Notes: generated by a model not told the origin, from the sequence alone. A stretch of DNA of 64,000 bases from Agromyces cerinus (GCF_016907835.1 NZ_JAFBCT010000001.1:3472001-3536000); one strand, 5' to 3'; positions 50,111 through 58,687 are shown, counted from the first letter of the stretch. Numbers and translations: made by a program.

Positions 50111-51517
50111 CTACCTCGTCGGCGCGTTCGCCTTCACGGGGATGAGCAGCCCGAGGCCCAGCGCGATCACGAGCACGATGCCGAGGATGCCGTAGTACGG
50201 CTCGCCGCCGATCGTGACGAAGAGCGCGAAGGCGGTCGGCGCGAGGAAGCTCACCGCGCGTCCGGTCGTCGCGTAGAGGCCGAAGACCTCGCCCTCGCGG
50301 CCGGCGGGGATCAGCCGGGCGAGGAACGTGCGGCTCGCCGACTGGGCCGGGCCGACGAAGAGGCAGAGCGCGAGCCCCGCGGTCCAGAACACGATCTGGC
50401 CGCCGTCGTGCAGGAAGAAGACGAGCAGCCCGCTCACCACCAGCCCGATGAGGGCTGCCATGATCACGGGCTTCGCGCCGAGCTTGTCGTCGAGCGCGCC
50501 GACCGCGATCGTCGAGATGCCCGCGACGACGTTGGCCGCGATCGCGAAGATGATGACCTCGCCGGCCGAGAACCCGAAGACGGATGCCGCGAGCACGCCG
50601 CCGAACGTGAAGACGCCCGCGAGCCCGTCGCGGAACACCGCGCTCGCCAGCAGGAACCAGACCGTGTTGCGCTGCTCCTTCCAGAGCCGCTTGATGTCGC
50701 GGCCGAGGCGGGCGTACGAGGCGAAGAAGCCGATCTTCTCGCGCTCGACGGCGGCGGGGTTGCGGTACTCGGGCACCGCGAAGAGCACGGGCAGGGCGAA
50801 CAGGCCGAACCACAGGGCGGAGACGAGCATCGTCACGCGCACGTCCATGCCGTTGTCGCCGGTGACGCCGAAGAGGCCGACCTCGGGCTGGATGAAGCCG
50901 AAGTAGACGACGAGCAGCAGCACGATGCCGCCGACGTAGCCCATGCCCCAGCCGAACCCCGAGACCTTGCCGATCGAGCGCGGCGTCGAGACCTGCACGA
51001 GCATCGCGTTGTAGTTGACGCCCGCGAACTCGAAGAAGACGTTGCCGGCGGCCACCAGGAACAGGCCGAGCATCAGGTACTCGGGGCCGGGCTGCACGAA
51101 GAACATCGCGACGGTGATGGCCACGACGATGTAGGTGTTGACCGCGAGCCAGAACTTGCGGCGACCGCTCGTGTCGGAGCGCTGACCGGTGATCGGTGCG
51201 AGCAGCGCGATGAGCAGGCCGGCGATCGCGAGCGCCCAGCCGAGCTGCGCCTCGACGGTGCCCTTCGGTCCGAACGACTCGCTCGTGAGGTAGACCGTGA
51301 ACACGAACGTCGTGACGACCGCGTTGAACGCCGCCGATCCCCAGTCCCAGAGGCCCCACGCGAAGATGCGGCCTTTGCGGGCGCCGGCCTCGGCCACCGC
51401 CTCGACCTGCCCGGTCGCGACGCCGATCGTCGCCGCGGCGCCGTCGGCAGGGGTGAGATGCGACGGCGGGAAGTTGCGGGGCGCTTCGGGCGAGCGCGGC
51501 GCGTCGGGGTCGGTCAT
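50111..51517 (-). CDS. UMF1-type (Atg22-like) MFS transporter
   Basis: The 468-residue protein has a hydrophilic N-terminus (about 48 residues) and 12 transmembrane helices. FAWGLWDWGSAAFNAVVTTFVF is the signature opening of the UMF1 family, and GQRSDTSGRRKFWL (2-3 loop) and VSGFGWGMGYVGGI are further family blocks. Related eukaryotic Atg22 exports amino acids from vacuoles; the bacterial substrate is unknown. A TACAGT -10 lies on the minus strand at 51630-51625, giving a leader of about 100 bases. Confidence 0.86.
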   Translation of the reverse strand: MTDPDAPRSPEAPRNFPPSHLTPADGAAATIGVATGQVEAVAEAGARKGRIFAWGLWDWGSAAFNAVVTTFVFTVYLTSESFGPKGTVEAQLGWALAIAGLLIALLAPITGQRSDTSGRRKFWLAVNTYIVVAITVAMFFVQPGPEYLMLGLFLVAAGNVFFEFAGVNYNAMLVQVSTPRSIGKVSGFGWGMGYVGGIVLLLVVYFGFIQPEVGLFGVTGDNGMDVRVTMLVSALWFGLFALPVLFAVPEYRNPAAVEREKIGFFASYARLGRDIKRLWKEQRNTVWFLLASAVFRDGLAGVFTFGGVLAASVFGFSAGEVIIFAIAANVVAGISTIAVGALDDKLGAKPVIMAALIGLVVSGLLVFFLHDGGQIVFWTAGLALCLFVGPAQSASRTFLARLIPAGREGEVFGLYATTGRAVSFLAPTAFALFVTIGGEPYYGILGIVLVIALGLGLLIPVKANAPTR

Positions 51518-51651
51518 GGCTGCAGTCTCGTTCTCTCAGGTGAACAGCGGGTGGCGGATGCCGCCGCCGGGCGTTGCCCGGTCGGCACGCTCGCACGAGC
51601 CGGGGTCCTCATCGACCCGTGGGCACTGTATCGCTGCATCGCACCCCACCG

Positions 51652-51688
51652 CTCACGGCTCGCGGCCTGAGCGGCCGCGAGCCGTGAG
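51652..51688. terminator. terminator after the minus-strand lipoprotein gene
   Basis: CTCACGGCTCGCGGCC (51652-51667) and GGCCGCGAGCCGTGAG (51673-51688) form a perfect 16-base stem with a TGAGC loop, just downstream of the stop codon at 51693. Confidence 0.88.
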
Positions 51689-51692
51689 TCGG

Positions 51693-52256
51693 CTACTGCA
51701 GTTCGAGCACCTCTCGGAGGATCGGGTTGTAGCTGCCGAAGTGCAGCACGCCGGATTGGAGCATCACCGAGGGCTGGTAGTTCGCGTCGTAGTCTGCCGG
51801 GGCCTGGTAGCTGCCGTCGCCCTGGTGGGTGTCCTCGAGCCAGCCTTCGGCCTGAAGCTCGTCGAGCCAGGCCTGGCCCTGGTCTCCCACCTCGAGTCGC
51901 GCATACCAGACCGAGACATCGCTGTTCGGCTTCGTCCACACGCAGATGAGTGCGCCCTCGTCGGCCATGCGCTCCATGACGGGGCCGAGCAGGTACGGGT
52001 CCTCCTCCTTGAGGCTGAGACCGTCTTCGGCGAGGCGCGTGTACTCGGCGTCGGTGAACACGGTGTCGCAGCTCGGCCCGGCGGCCGGAGGGTCGACCGG
52101 CGTCTCGGCCGCAGGTGCCGACGGTTCGACGCTCGCCACGGTCTCTGCGGCGGCGCCGGAGGCGGAGGTTTCGGGTGCGCTCGCGCCGCACCCGGTCAGG
52201 ACGAGGGCGAGTGCGCCGGCGGCGATCGCCGCGAGGATTTCGGTTCGAGATGCCAT
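51693..52256 (-). CDS. putative lipoprotein, unknown function
   Basis: This 187-residue lipoprotein has a signal peptide with lipobox LTGC (Cys near residue 23), an Ala/Pro/Ser-rich linker (24-60), and a globular domain. The domain carries CDTVFTDAEYTRLAEDGLSL and LICVWTKPNSDVSVWYARLEV, with a probable disulfide between the two cysteines. I do not recognise a named family. ATG 52256 is supported by TATTCT 7 bases upstream on the minus strand, i.e. a leaderless mRNA. Confidence 0.72.
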   Translation of the reverse strand: MASRTEILAAIAAGALALVLTGCGASAPETSASGAAAETVASVEPSAPAAETPVDPPAAGPSCDTVFTDAEYTRLAEDGLSLKEEDPYLLGPVMERMADEGALICVWTKPNSDVSVWYARLEVGDQGQAWLDELQAEGWLEDTHQGDGSYQAPADYDANYQPSVMLQSGVLHFGSYNPILREVLELQ

Positions 52257-52263
52257 GATCCAG

Positions 52264-52269
52264 AGAATA
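52264..52269 (-). promoter_or_regulatory. leaderless-type -10 box
   Basis: On the minus strand TATTCT lies 7 bases before ATG 52256. Confidence 0.5.
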
Positions 52270-52319
52270 GGAACATATCTTCCCATTCGCAACGGGTGTG
52301 CTCGAATCGTGACCCGCGT

Positions 52320-52335
52320 TCAGGGGTAGCCCTGA
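52320..52335. terminator. short terminator-like hairpin after the RIO kinase gene
   Basis: TCAGGG/CCCTGA with a GTAG loop, 26 bases downstream of the RIO kinase stop (minus strand). Confidence 0.45.
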
Positions 52336-52361
52336 GAGGACGAGCCCCGAACGCCCGCGGC

Positions 52362-53267
52362 TCAGCTGTAGACCTCCGCGATCAGCTCGCCGAACAACTG
52401 CTCGGCGTCGCACTCGAGGCGCTGCCGCGTGAACCAGTCGCAGACGTTGCGGCAGTCGCGATGCAGCAGGTCGAAGCCCTGCGGATTCGACACCACGTCG
52501 ACGACCTGTGGCAGGTCGATCGCGACCATGCGGCCGTCGTGCACGAGCAGGTTGTACGGCGAGAGGTCGCCATGCGCGAGCCCAGAGCGAGCGAGCGTGC
52601 GCATGAACTCGACGACCTGGTGGAACAGCTCGCGCAGCTCGTCGGGGGTGGCGCGAACCTGCGCGAGGCGCGGGGCTGCGACACGACCGTCGCCGATGAA
52701 CTCCATGAGCACCTCGGTGCCGCTCACCTGCACCGGGTAGGGCACGGATGCCCCGAGCTCGGTGAGTCGCGACAGAGCCTCGAACTCGGCGGCGGCCCAC
52801 TGCACGCGAGCGACTGCGCGGCCGAACGTCGTGCCCTTCGCGAGCGCGCGGGCGTCGCGACTGCGGCGGGTGCTGCGGCCCTCGGTGTAGACGGTCGAGC
52901 GGTGGAAGTCGCTGTGCTCGCTGCCGCGGTACCGCTTGGCGGCGAGCAGCACGTGCCTGCCGAGGGTGCCGGGCTCGGCATCGGGAACCGCGCGTTCGAT
53001 GAGGTAGAGGTCGGCCTCCTTGCCGGTCTTGACGACACCGAGTTCGGTGTCGATCGCCGCGGCATCCGTGACGAGCCAATCGGGTCGCGGCTGCGGGCCG
53101 CGTTCGAGCGGAGTGGTGGCCGGCCAGGTCGACCAGCGTTGGCCCTCGCCCGGCTCAGTGGTCTGGAAGGCGAGGTCGCCCGCGTCGAATCGCGGGGTCG
53201 TGAAGGCAGGGGATGCCGCGTGCGCACGCACGACGGCGGATTCGTCGAGAGACGAGGTGATGTGCAA
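52362..53267 (-). CDS. RIO-family serine/threonine protein kinase
   Basis: The 301-residue kinase has the ATP-binding region DTELGVVKTGKEADLYLIERA (a flexible RIO-type loop), the Lys in LLAAKRYRG, the catalytic loop SGLAHGDLSPYNLLVHDG and the metal-binding Asp in VAIDLPQVVD. These are RIO1/3-type motifs. Eukaryotic RIO kinases act in ribosome maturation; bacterial roles are poorly known. The best start is TTG 53267, with GGAG 8 bases upstream; no ATG fits. It is preceded by a 19-codon ORF with a better ribosome binding site, so translation may be coupled. Confidence 0.86.
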   Translation of the reverse strand: MHITSSLDESAVVRAHAASPAFTTPRFDAGDLAFQTTEPGEGQRWSTWPATTPLERGPQPRPDWLVTDAAAIDTELGVVKTGKEADLYLIERAVPDAEPGTLGRHVLLAAKRYRGSEHSDFHRSTVYTEGRSTRRSRDARALAKGTTFGRAVARVQWAAAEFEALSRLTELGASVPYPVQVSGTEVLMEFIGDGRVAAPRLAQVRATPDELRELFHQVVEFMRTLARSGLAHGDLSPYNLLVHDGRMVAIDLPQVVDVVSNPQGFDLLHRDCRNVCDWFTRQRLECDAEQLFGELIAEVYS

Positions 53268-53304
53268 GGTGGATCTCCGAAGGTCGCGGAGGCCACCGGG
53301 CCGC

Positions 53305-53364
53305 TTAGCGGGTGGAGGCCTCGCAAGTGAAGGGAACGTGGAGGTTCACGACAACGACAGCCAT
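53305..53364 (-). CDS. 19-codon leader ORF upstream of the RIO kinase gene
   Basis: ATG 53364 has an excellent AAAGGAG site at 6 bases and runs 19 codons (MAVVVVNLHVPFTCEASTR) to a TAA at 53305, 37 bases before the kinase start. The region after it can form GAGGCC...GGCCTC pairing, including the end of the ORF, so ribosome position on the ORF could decide whether the kinase start is exposed. It could equally encode a functional microprotein. No match to a known leader peptide. Confidence 0.5.
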   Translation of the reverse strand: MAVVVVNLHVPFTCEASTR

Positions 53365-53506
53365 GATCGACTCCTTTCTTCACCGGATGCACCGGAGCGG
53401 GTGCTGCGCGAAACGGCAGCTTCGGCAGCTTAGGGCCTTTCGTCCGTCGCGTCCAGTGTTCGGTCCCGCCCGGGTCGTCGAACGCCCGTCCTCCCGTGGG
53501 CCGCGG

Positions 53507-53512
53507 TAGGGT
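53507..53512 (+). promoter_or_regulatory. leaderless-type -10 box
   Basis: TAGGGT lies 7 bases before ATG 53520. Confidence 0.5.
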
Positions 53513-53519
53513 CGGCGCC

Positions 53520-54143
53520 ATGCAGGGCGACGTGGGGCACGAGGCATCCGTCACCGTGGTGCTGGTCGAAGGCAACAGCGACCGGCTCGCGGTCGCGGCG
53601 CTCGCGGCGCGGCTCGGGCACGATCTCGCCTCGGCGGGTGTGCGAGTCGTCTCGATGGACGGCGTGACGAATCTGCACCACCACCTCGGGGAGATCGCCG
53701 GTCGACGAACACGGCCGCGCGTGCTCGGGCTGTTCGACGCGGCAGAGATCGGGTACGTGCGACGCGCCGTCGATGATGCCGACCTCGGCTCGGCGGCCAC
53801 GCTCGACGAGCTCGCCGGGCTCGGATTCTTCGCGTGCGACCCCGACCTCGAGGGCGAGCTGATCCGTGCGCTCGGCGTCGACCGCATGCAGCAACTGCTC
53901 GCCGAGCACGGCGAGATCGCGCGCTTCCGCGGGTTCCAGCATCAGCCCGCACAGCGCGGGCGGGCCACTGATGCGCAGCTCCGCCGGTTCCTCGGCACCC
54001 ACGCCGGGCGCAAGGCGCGGTTCGCACCGCTCATGATCGACGCCCTCGACGAGTCCCGCATCCCGGCGGCGATGCGGGCGCTCATCGAGACCGCGGTCGA
54101 GCGGGAGACGACGTCGAAGGCGGCGTCAGCGACGCACCGCTGA
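53520..54143 (+). CDS. OLD-type TOPRIM domain protein (stand-alone)
   Basis: This 207-residue protein has a TOPRIM metal-binding fold in its first 120 residues. VVLVEGNSDRLAVAALAARLG holds the conserved Glu, and LGLFDAAEIGYVRRAV stands where the DxD strand of TOPRIM nucleases occurs, here reading D-A-A-E. FFACDPDLEGELIRALG supplies further acids. This is the arrangement of the OLD (overcoming lysogenization defect) nuclease TOPRIM, but the ABC-ATPase half is missing and no partner is adjacent. A DNA nicking or repair role is inferred by family. Confidence 0.78.
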   Translation: MQGDVGHEASVTVVLVEGNSDRLAVAALAARLGHDLASAGVRVVSMDGVTNLHHHLGEIAGRRTRPRVLGLFDAAEIGYVRRAVDDADLGSAATLDELAGLGFFACDPDLEGELIRALGVDRMQQLLAEHGEIARFRGFQHQPAQRGRATDAQLRRFLGTHAGRKARFAPLMIDALDESRIPAAMRALIETAVERETTSKAASATHR

Positions 54144-54209
54144 CCGGCCGCTGCGCTGCGTCGGCACTCTCGCCGACGCGGTACCCGGATTCCGGCGACG
54201 TCCTCGGGC

Positions 54210-54830
54210 TCAGCGCGGCACGACGACCGTCGGGTCGGCGACCTCGATGACCACCGGGCTCGCGCTCGGATCGGCGCCGGCATCGGCGATGCGCCAGACC
54301 CGCACTTCCGTGCCGACCCCCGGCACCTGCGTCTGCAGCAACGGGCGGCCCGATGAGGTGCGCGGCCGCCAGGTCCCGCGCAGTGTTCCCGCGTTGCCGA
54401 GCGCCACGACGAGGTCGAAGGAGGAGACCGAGCCGTCGTCGGAGAGCGCGATCCGCCGATCCGTCACGCTGCCCTGCTCGGCTCGAGCGTGGTGCCGGTG
54501 CTCCTGCCAGGTCTCCTGCATCGCACGCTCGGTGCCGGCCTCCTGGATCGAGCCGATCAGGATCGCCCACAGGGTGATCGGAATACCGCTGATCATGACG
54601 GTGAAGATCAGGTTGAACCACCAACCCGGTGTCTCGTCGGTCCAGAGCAGCACGAGAGCGACGGCGGCGGCCGCCGTCGCGACCAGGCCGGCGAGTGCGA
54701 ACATCACCCGGCCGGGGGTGCGCATCCGCTTCGGGAACCACAGCGCCTCCGGTGCGTTCTCCGCGGTGTCGAATCGTTCGAGCAGGTGCACGACACGGCC
54801 GGCGGTGTCGTCGGAGGACGGCTTCAACAT
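54210..54830 (-). CDS. two-TM membrane protein, unknown function
   Basis: The 206-residue protein has a hydrophilic N-terminus (40 residues), transmembrane helices at about 42-63 and 70-93, then a cytoplasmic or extracytoplasmic beta-rich domain (GSVTDRRIALSDDGSVSSFD to the end). I do not recognise the family. A TACGAT -10 lies 6 bases before ATG 54830 on the minus strand, indicating a leaderless mRNA. Confidence 0.7.
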   Translation of the reverse strand: MLKPSSDDTAGRVVHLLERFDTAENAPEALWFPKRMRTPGRVMFALAGLVATAAAAVALVLLWTDETPGWWFNLIFTVMISGIPITLWAILIGSIQEAGTERAMQETWQEHRHHARAEQGSVTDRRIALSDDGSVSSFDLVVALGNAGTLRGTWRPRTSSGRPLLQTQVPGVGTEVRVWRIADAGADPSASPVVIEVADPTVVVPR

Positions 54831-54836
54831 GGCCGC

Positions 54837-54842
54837 ATCGTA
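54837..54842 (-). promoter_or_regulatory. leaderless-type -10 box
   Basis: On the minus strand TACGAT lies 6 bases before ATG 54830. Confidence 0.5.
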
Positions 54843-54909
54843 GCTCCTGAAAGGGAACGGGTCGTGAACGGGCTCTTCCGCTGGGAGCCACGATGTGATT
54901 CAGTGAGCC

Positions 54910-56493
54910 ATGGAACCGAACGGGGCCCCCGGGGGGCGGTTCAACGGGCGTCTCGCCATATTGCTCGCGATGGCCATGTTCGTGCTGGTCGTCGACACTT
55001 CGCTCATGAACGTGTCGATCTCGGCAGTCGTGCGCGATCTCGACACCACGGTGAGCGGCGTGCAGGGCGCGATCGCGCTCGAAGCACTCGTCTCGGCCGC
55101 GTTCATCCTGATCGGCGGCAAGACCGGCGACCTGATCGGGCGCAAGCTCGCCTACATCCTCGGTCTGCTCGGCTACGCGATCGGCGCGATCGCGATGGTC
55201 TTCGCGCAGGACCTCACGGCGATCATCATCTTCTGGGCGTTCATCGGCGGCATCGGTGCGTCACTGCTGCTGCCCGCGATGCAGTCGCTCATCCACGGCA
55301 ACTTCGAGGGCGCGCACCAGACCCGGGTGTACGCGCTGGTGGGGGCATCCGCCGCCATCGCCGCCGCCGTCGGACCGCTCCTCGGCGGGTTCATCACGAC
55401 CTTCCTCTCCTGGCGGGTCGGCTTCGCACTCGAAGCGGTGATCATCGCGGTCGTGCTCGCCGGCATCGGCCTCGTGAAGGACGTGCCGTACCACGGCGAC
55501 CGTTCGATCGACCTCGTCGGGGCGATGCTGTCGATCGTGGGCATGGGCGGCGTCGTCACCGGCATCCTCGTGTGGCAGGAGGGCGGCGGGTACGTCGGTC
55601 TGATCATCGGCATCGGCGTGCTCGGACTCGGCCTGCTCGTGTTCTGGCTGCGCAGTCGCAAACGCCGCGGCAAGCCGACCCTGCTCGACCCGACGCTCTT
55701 CGAGTCGAAGATGTTCAGGTCGGGTGCGAGCGGGCAGCTGCTGCAGCAGATCGCCCTCGGCGGCACGATGATCGTGCTGCCCATCTACCTGCAGATGGTC
55801 TTCGAGTACAACGCACTGCAGGCGGGGCTGTCGATCGCGCCACTGTCGCTCAGCATGTTCGTCGTGGCGCTGCTCGCGGGTCGCGGACTCAAGCGGCGCC
55901 CGGCGAACATCATCCTCTGGGGATTCGCCCTCGTCGTCGTGGGCATCGTCATCCTCGTGCCGATCGTGCCGATCGCCGACTCGGGTTGGTATCTGACGAT
56001 CCCGCTCATCATCGCCGGTTGCGGACTGGGCCTGCTCGTCTCCCAGCTGAACAACTACACGCTTTCGCCGATCTCCGACGAACGGGTCAGCGAGGCTGCC
56101 GGCGTGAACTCTGCTGCGGGCTCCTTCGGCCTCTCGTTCGGGCTCGCCTTCGCCGGCGCGATCATGCTCGCGACGCTCGCCTTCACGTTCACCGCGAGCG
56201 CAGAGGCGAGCTCGGTGCTCAGCCCCGACGAGCAGCAGCAGGTCTCGTCGGTGCTCGAGGAGGATGCCGAGATCATGACGAACACCGGGCTCGAGGAGCT
56301 CCTCGTCGGTCAGACGCCCGAGGTGCAGGCGGAGATCCTGCGCATCAACACCGATTCCCGCTTCATCGCCCTGCAGATCGCCCTGCTCGTGCCGATCCTC
56401 GCCGGCCTCCTCGGCATCGCGAACGCGCTGCGGATGCGGCGGCTCCCCGACCCGAAGCCCTCGGCGTCGGCCGAGGGTGCAGCGCTCGGCTGA
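54910..56493 (+). CDS. DHA2-family (14-TM) MFS efflux transporter
   Basis: This 527-residue exporter of the EmrB/QacA type opens AMFVLVVDTSLMNVSISAVV (motif D1), GGKTGDLIGRKLAYI (motif A) and AAVGPLLGGFIT (motif C). It is a paralog of the MFS at 30727, sharing the helix-1 and helix-2 pattern (MNVSIS and DLDTTV). A long extracytoplasmic loop (residues about 430-490, rich in Glu and Gln) precedes the last helix. No divergent regulator is present. The substrate is unknown. Confidence 0.87.
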   Translation: MEPNGAPGGRFNGRLAILLAMAMFVLVVDTSLMNVSISAVVRDLDTTVSGVQGAIALEALVSAAFILIGGKTGDLIGRKLAYILGLLGYAIGAIAMVFAQDLTAIIIFWAFIGGIGASLLLPAMQSLIHGNFEGAHQTRVYALVGASAAIAAAVGPLLGGFITTFLSWRVGFALEAVIIAVVLAGIGLVKDVPYHGDRSIDLVGAMLSIVGMGGVVTGILVWQEGGGYVGLIIGIGVLGLGLLVFWLRSRKRRGKPTLLDPTLFESKMFRSGASGQLLQQIALGGTMIVLPIYLQMVFEYNALQAGLSIAPLSLSMFVVALLAGRGLKRRPANIILWGFALVVVGIVILVPIVPIADSGWYLTIPLIIAGCGLGLLVSQLNNYTLSPISDERVSEAAGVNSAAGSFGLSFGLAFAGAIMLATLAFTFTASAEASSVLSPDEQQQVSSVLEEDAEIMTNTGLEELLVGQTPEVQAEILRINTDSRFIALQIALLVPILAGLLGIANALRMRRLPDPKPSASAEGAALG

Positions 56494-56525
56494 TCACCGC
56501 GTGAACTCGGGTCTCGTCGTCGCCG

Positions 56526-56972
56526 TCAGCCCGACGAGCGCCGACGAGCGCCCACCAGCGCCGCGGCCCCGAGCACGAGGCAGAGCGGCCGGTAGAAGCG
56601 TGCGTCGAGCGTGCGGAACCGTTCGCTCGGGTCCGGCAGGCCGAGCGCCTTGCCGGCGAGGACGCCACCGGCCGCGGCTCGGGAGAGGAGTGCCACCCCC
56701 GCAACGCGCCGGGCGAGCACGGCGATCGGGCGATCGCCGAGCGCTCCGCCGGCGACGATGCCGGCCACGGTCGCCGTCGCCGCCACCGCCGCGGTCGCGA
56801 CGGGCGCAGGCTGGGCGGAGGTCGATCCGACCGTCGCGTCCGCCAGCTCGGCTCGGCTCTTCGCGGGCCAGCTCGCGCCGCTCGCCCAGATGGCATGCAG
56901 CACGCCGACGCTCACGAGTCCGACGGCCGCGACCGCCCTCGACGCCAGCACCATCCCGGAAGCTCTTCGCAC
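56526..56972 (-). CDS. DUF3995 membrane protein
   Basis: The protein (148 residues from GTG 56972) has four predicted helices. VGVLHAIWASGASWPA near residue 20 is the hallmark of DUF3995 (H-x-x-W-A-x-G-x-x-W-P). GVALLSRAAAGGVL and ARFYRPLCLVLGAAAL form the later helices. Function is unknown. GTG 56972 was chosen because TAGGGT lies 7 bases upstream on the minus strand; ATG 56954 and ATG 57005 are alternatives. It is downstream of the M1 peptidase gene on the same strand, but convergent with the MFS gene. Confidence 0.78.
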   Translation of the reverse strand: MRRASGMVLASRAVAAVGLVSVGVLHAIWASGASWPAKSRAELADATVGSTSAQPAPVATAAVAATATVAGIVAGGALGDRPIAVLARRVAGVALLSRAAAGGVLAGKALGLPDPSERFRTLDARFYRPLCLVLGAAALVGARRRSSG

Positions 56973-56979
56973 GAGTCCC

Positions 56980-56985
56980 ACCCTA
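56980..56985 (-). promoter_or_regulatory. leaderless-type -10 box
   Basis: On the minus strand TAGGGT lies 7 bases before GTG 56972. Confidence 0.45.
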
Positions 56986-57009
56986 TTCGTGCTCGTGCGA
57001 GGCATCCCC

Positions 57010-58539
57010 CTACGGAGTGGTCCAGGTGGCGGGCGGCTTCGCCTGCTTGTACAGCCAGGTCTGGAAGAAGTCGTCGAGGTCTGTGCCCGAGACCTCCTCG
57101 AAGACCGCCTGGAAGTCCTCGGCCGTGCCCGCCGAGTCGTCGTAGCGCTCGAGCCAGAGCCGCGTGCCGGCGAAGAAGGTGTCGTCGCCGAGCTCGACGC
57201 GGAGCGCGTGCAGGGTGCCGGCGCCGCGGTCGTAGACCGGGCCCTGGAACAGACCGAGCGGGCCCGGGTCGCCGATCTGGAGGTCCCAGTACTCGTCGCC
57301 GGGATCCTCGGACTCGTACCAGTCGTCGTACGACTCCTGCACGGTCGCGCCGCCGTCGCTCTCGTCCCACATCCAGGACGCGTACGTCGCCCAGCCCTCG
57401 TTGAGCCAGATGTCCTGCCAGCGTTCCGGGCTGACCGTGTTGCCGAACCACTGGTGGGCGAGTTCGTGCGCCACGGTGCCCTCGTTCGCCGAGCGCGAGT
57501 AGACCGGACGGGTCTGCGTCTCGAGTGCGTAGAAGACGGTGTCGTCGTCGACGATCGAACCGTAGGCAACGAACGGGTAGCCCCCGAAGTACTGCTCGTA
57601 GAAGTCGATCATCTCGACTTGGCGCGACAGGCTGGCGTTCGTGGTGGCGAGCCGAGCGGCGGTCAGCTTCGTGTCGACCGCGTCGATGATCGGCACACCG
57701 CTCGCCGAGAAGTAGGTGTCCCGCACGTCGAAGTCGCCCACCGACGCGGTCGTGAGGTAGCTGGCCTGCTGGTCGGGCGCGTCCCAGAACCAGGTGGTCC
57801 AGCCGTCGGCCGTCACTTCGGGCTTCGGCTGCACGCCGTTCGCCACGGCGGCCTTGCCCTCGGGCACGGTGATCTCGAAGCTGTAGCTGGCCTTGTCGGT
57901 CTGGTGGTCGCTGACGGGGTACCAGGTCATCGAGCCCTCTGGCTCGCTGACGACCATGGCGCCGTCGCGCGTGGTCACCCAGCCGTAGAGCGCCTCCTCG
58001 ATGTCGAGCGGCCGCGTCGTCGGGCCTCCGTACTCCACGACCACACGGGCGGTCTGGCCCGCCTTGAGCTTCGGACGGGGCTGCACGGTGAGCTCCCAGA
58101 CGCGTTCCTCGTCGTTCTGCACGTGCCAGTACGCGGCCCCGTCGACGACGGCCCCGGTCGCCGGCGGCGTGACGGATGTCGCGGGCTTGCCGTTCACCGT
58201 CAGCGAGCTGACCGTCATGCCGCGGAGGTCGAGGTTGAATCGGTCGAGGTCCTGCGTGGCGACGAGGTCGATCGTGGCGGTGCCCTCGAACTGCCCGACG
58301 AGCGGCGCAGGAGAGGCTGCGGGCGGCGTGTAGGTGACGCCGAGGTCGTAGTGCTGCACGTCGTAGCCGCCGTTGCCGGCGTTCGGGAAGTACGCGTCGC
58401 CCGCACCCTGCGCGCCCGCGGTGTAGCGCGGCCCGTTCGGTGATCCGGGCGCCGCGACGGCCCCAGTCGCACCGAGGCCCCCGACCACCGCGAGTGCGAC
58501 CGTCAGGCCGCCCACCAGTTGCATTCGTCTCCGGTTCAC
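57010..58539 (-). CDS. secreted M1-family zinc metallopeptidase (short form)
   Basis: The 509-residue exported aminopeptidase has a signal peptide (residues 1-30, cleaved near AVAA), an N-terminal beta domain, and a thermolysin-like domain with HELAHQWFGN. His358, Glu359 and His362 bind zinc and catalyse; Glu381 in LNEGWATY is the third ligand. The substrate-recognition G-x-M-E-N block is replaced by YALETQT (about 337-343), as in the actinobacterial secreted branch. The large C-terminal helical domain of full-length (about 850-residue) M1 enzymes is absent. GTG 58539 follows GAGGGGAAGCGATC. Confidence 0.87.
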   Translation of the reverse strand: MNRRRMQLVGGLTVALAVVGGLGATGAVAAPGSPNGPRYTAGAQGAGDAYFPNAGNGGYDVQHYDLGVTYTPPAASPAPLVGQFEGTATIDLVATQDLDRFNLDLRGMTVSSLTVNGKPATSVTPPATGAVVDGAAYWHVQNDEERVWELTVQPRPKLKAGQTARVVVEYGGPTTRPLDIEEALYGWVTTRDGAMVVSEPEGSMTWYPVSDHQTDKASYSFEITVPEGKAAVANGVQPKPEVTADGWTTWFWDAPDQQASYLTTASVGDFDVRDTYFSASGVPIIDAVDTKLTAARLATTNASLSRQVEMIDFYEQYFGGYPFVAYGSIVDDDTVFYALETQTRPVYSRSANEGTVAHELAHQWFGNTVSPERWQDIWLNEGWATYASWMWDESDGGATVQESYDDWYESEDPGDEYWDLQIGDPGPLGLFQGPVYDRGAGTLHALRVELGDDTFFAGTRLWLERYDDSAGTAEDFQAVFEEVSGTDLDDFFQTWLYKQAKPPATWTTP

Positions 58540-58645
58540 GATCGCTTCCCCTCGTCGTCTCCACGTGGAACGCCTGCGCGAAACTCTAGGGACGGGCGAA
58601 CCGCTCCGGTAGCCCCCGGCCGGGAATACTGGGCTTCGGCTGTGA

Positions 58646-58666
58646 GTTGAGTCAAGTACACTCAAG
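58646..58666. promoter_or_regulatory. HAIR box 1 (HspR operator)
   Basis: GTTGAGT-N7-ACTCAAG matches the HAIR consensus CTTGAGT-N7-ACTCAAG with one change. Confidence 0.85.
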
Positions 58667-58681
58667 TTTCACCGCCTCGAC

Positions 58682-58687
58682 TTGACA
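58682..58687 (+). promoter_or_regulatory. -35 box of the dnaK operon
   Basis: A perfect TTGACA lies between the two HAIR boxes. The corresponding -10 would fall around 58705-58711, overlapping the start of HAIR box 2. Confidence 0.55.
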
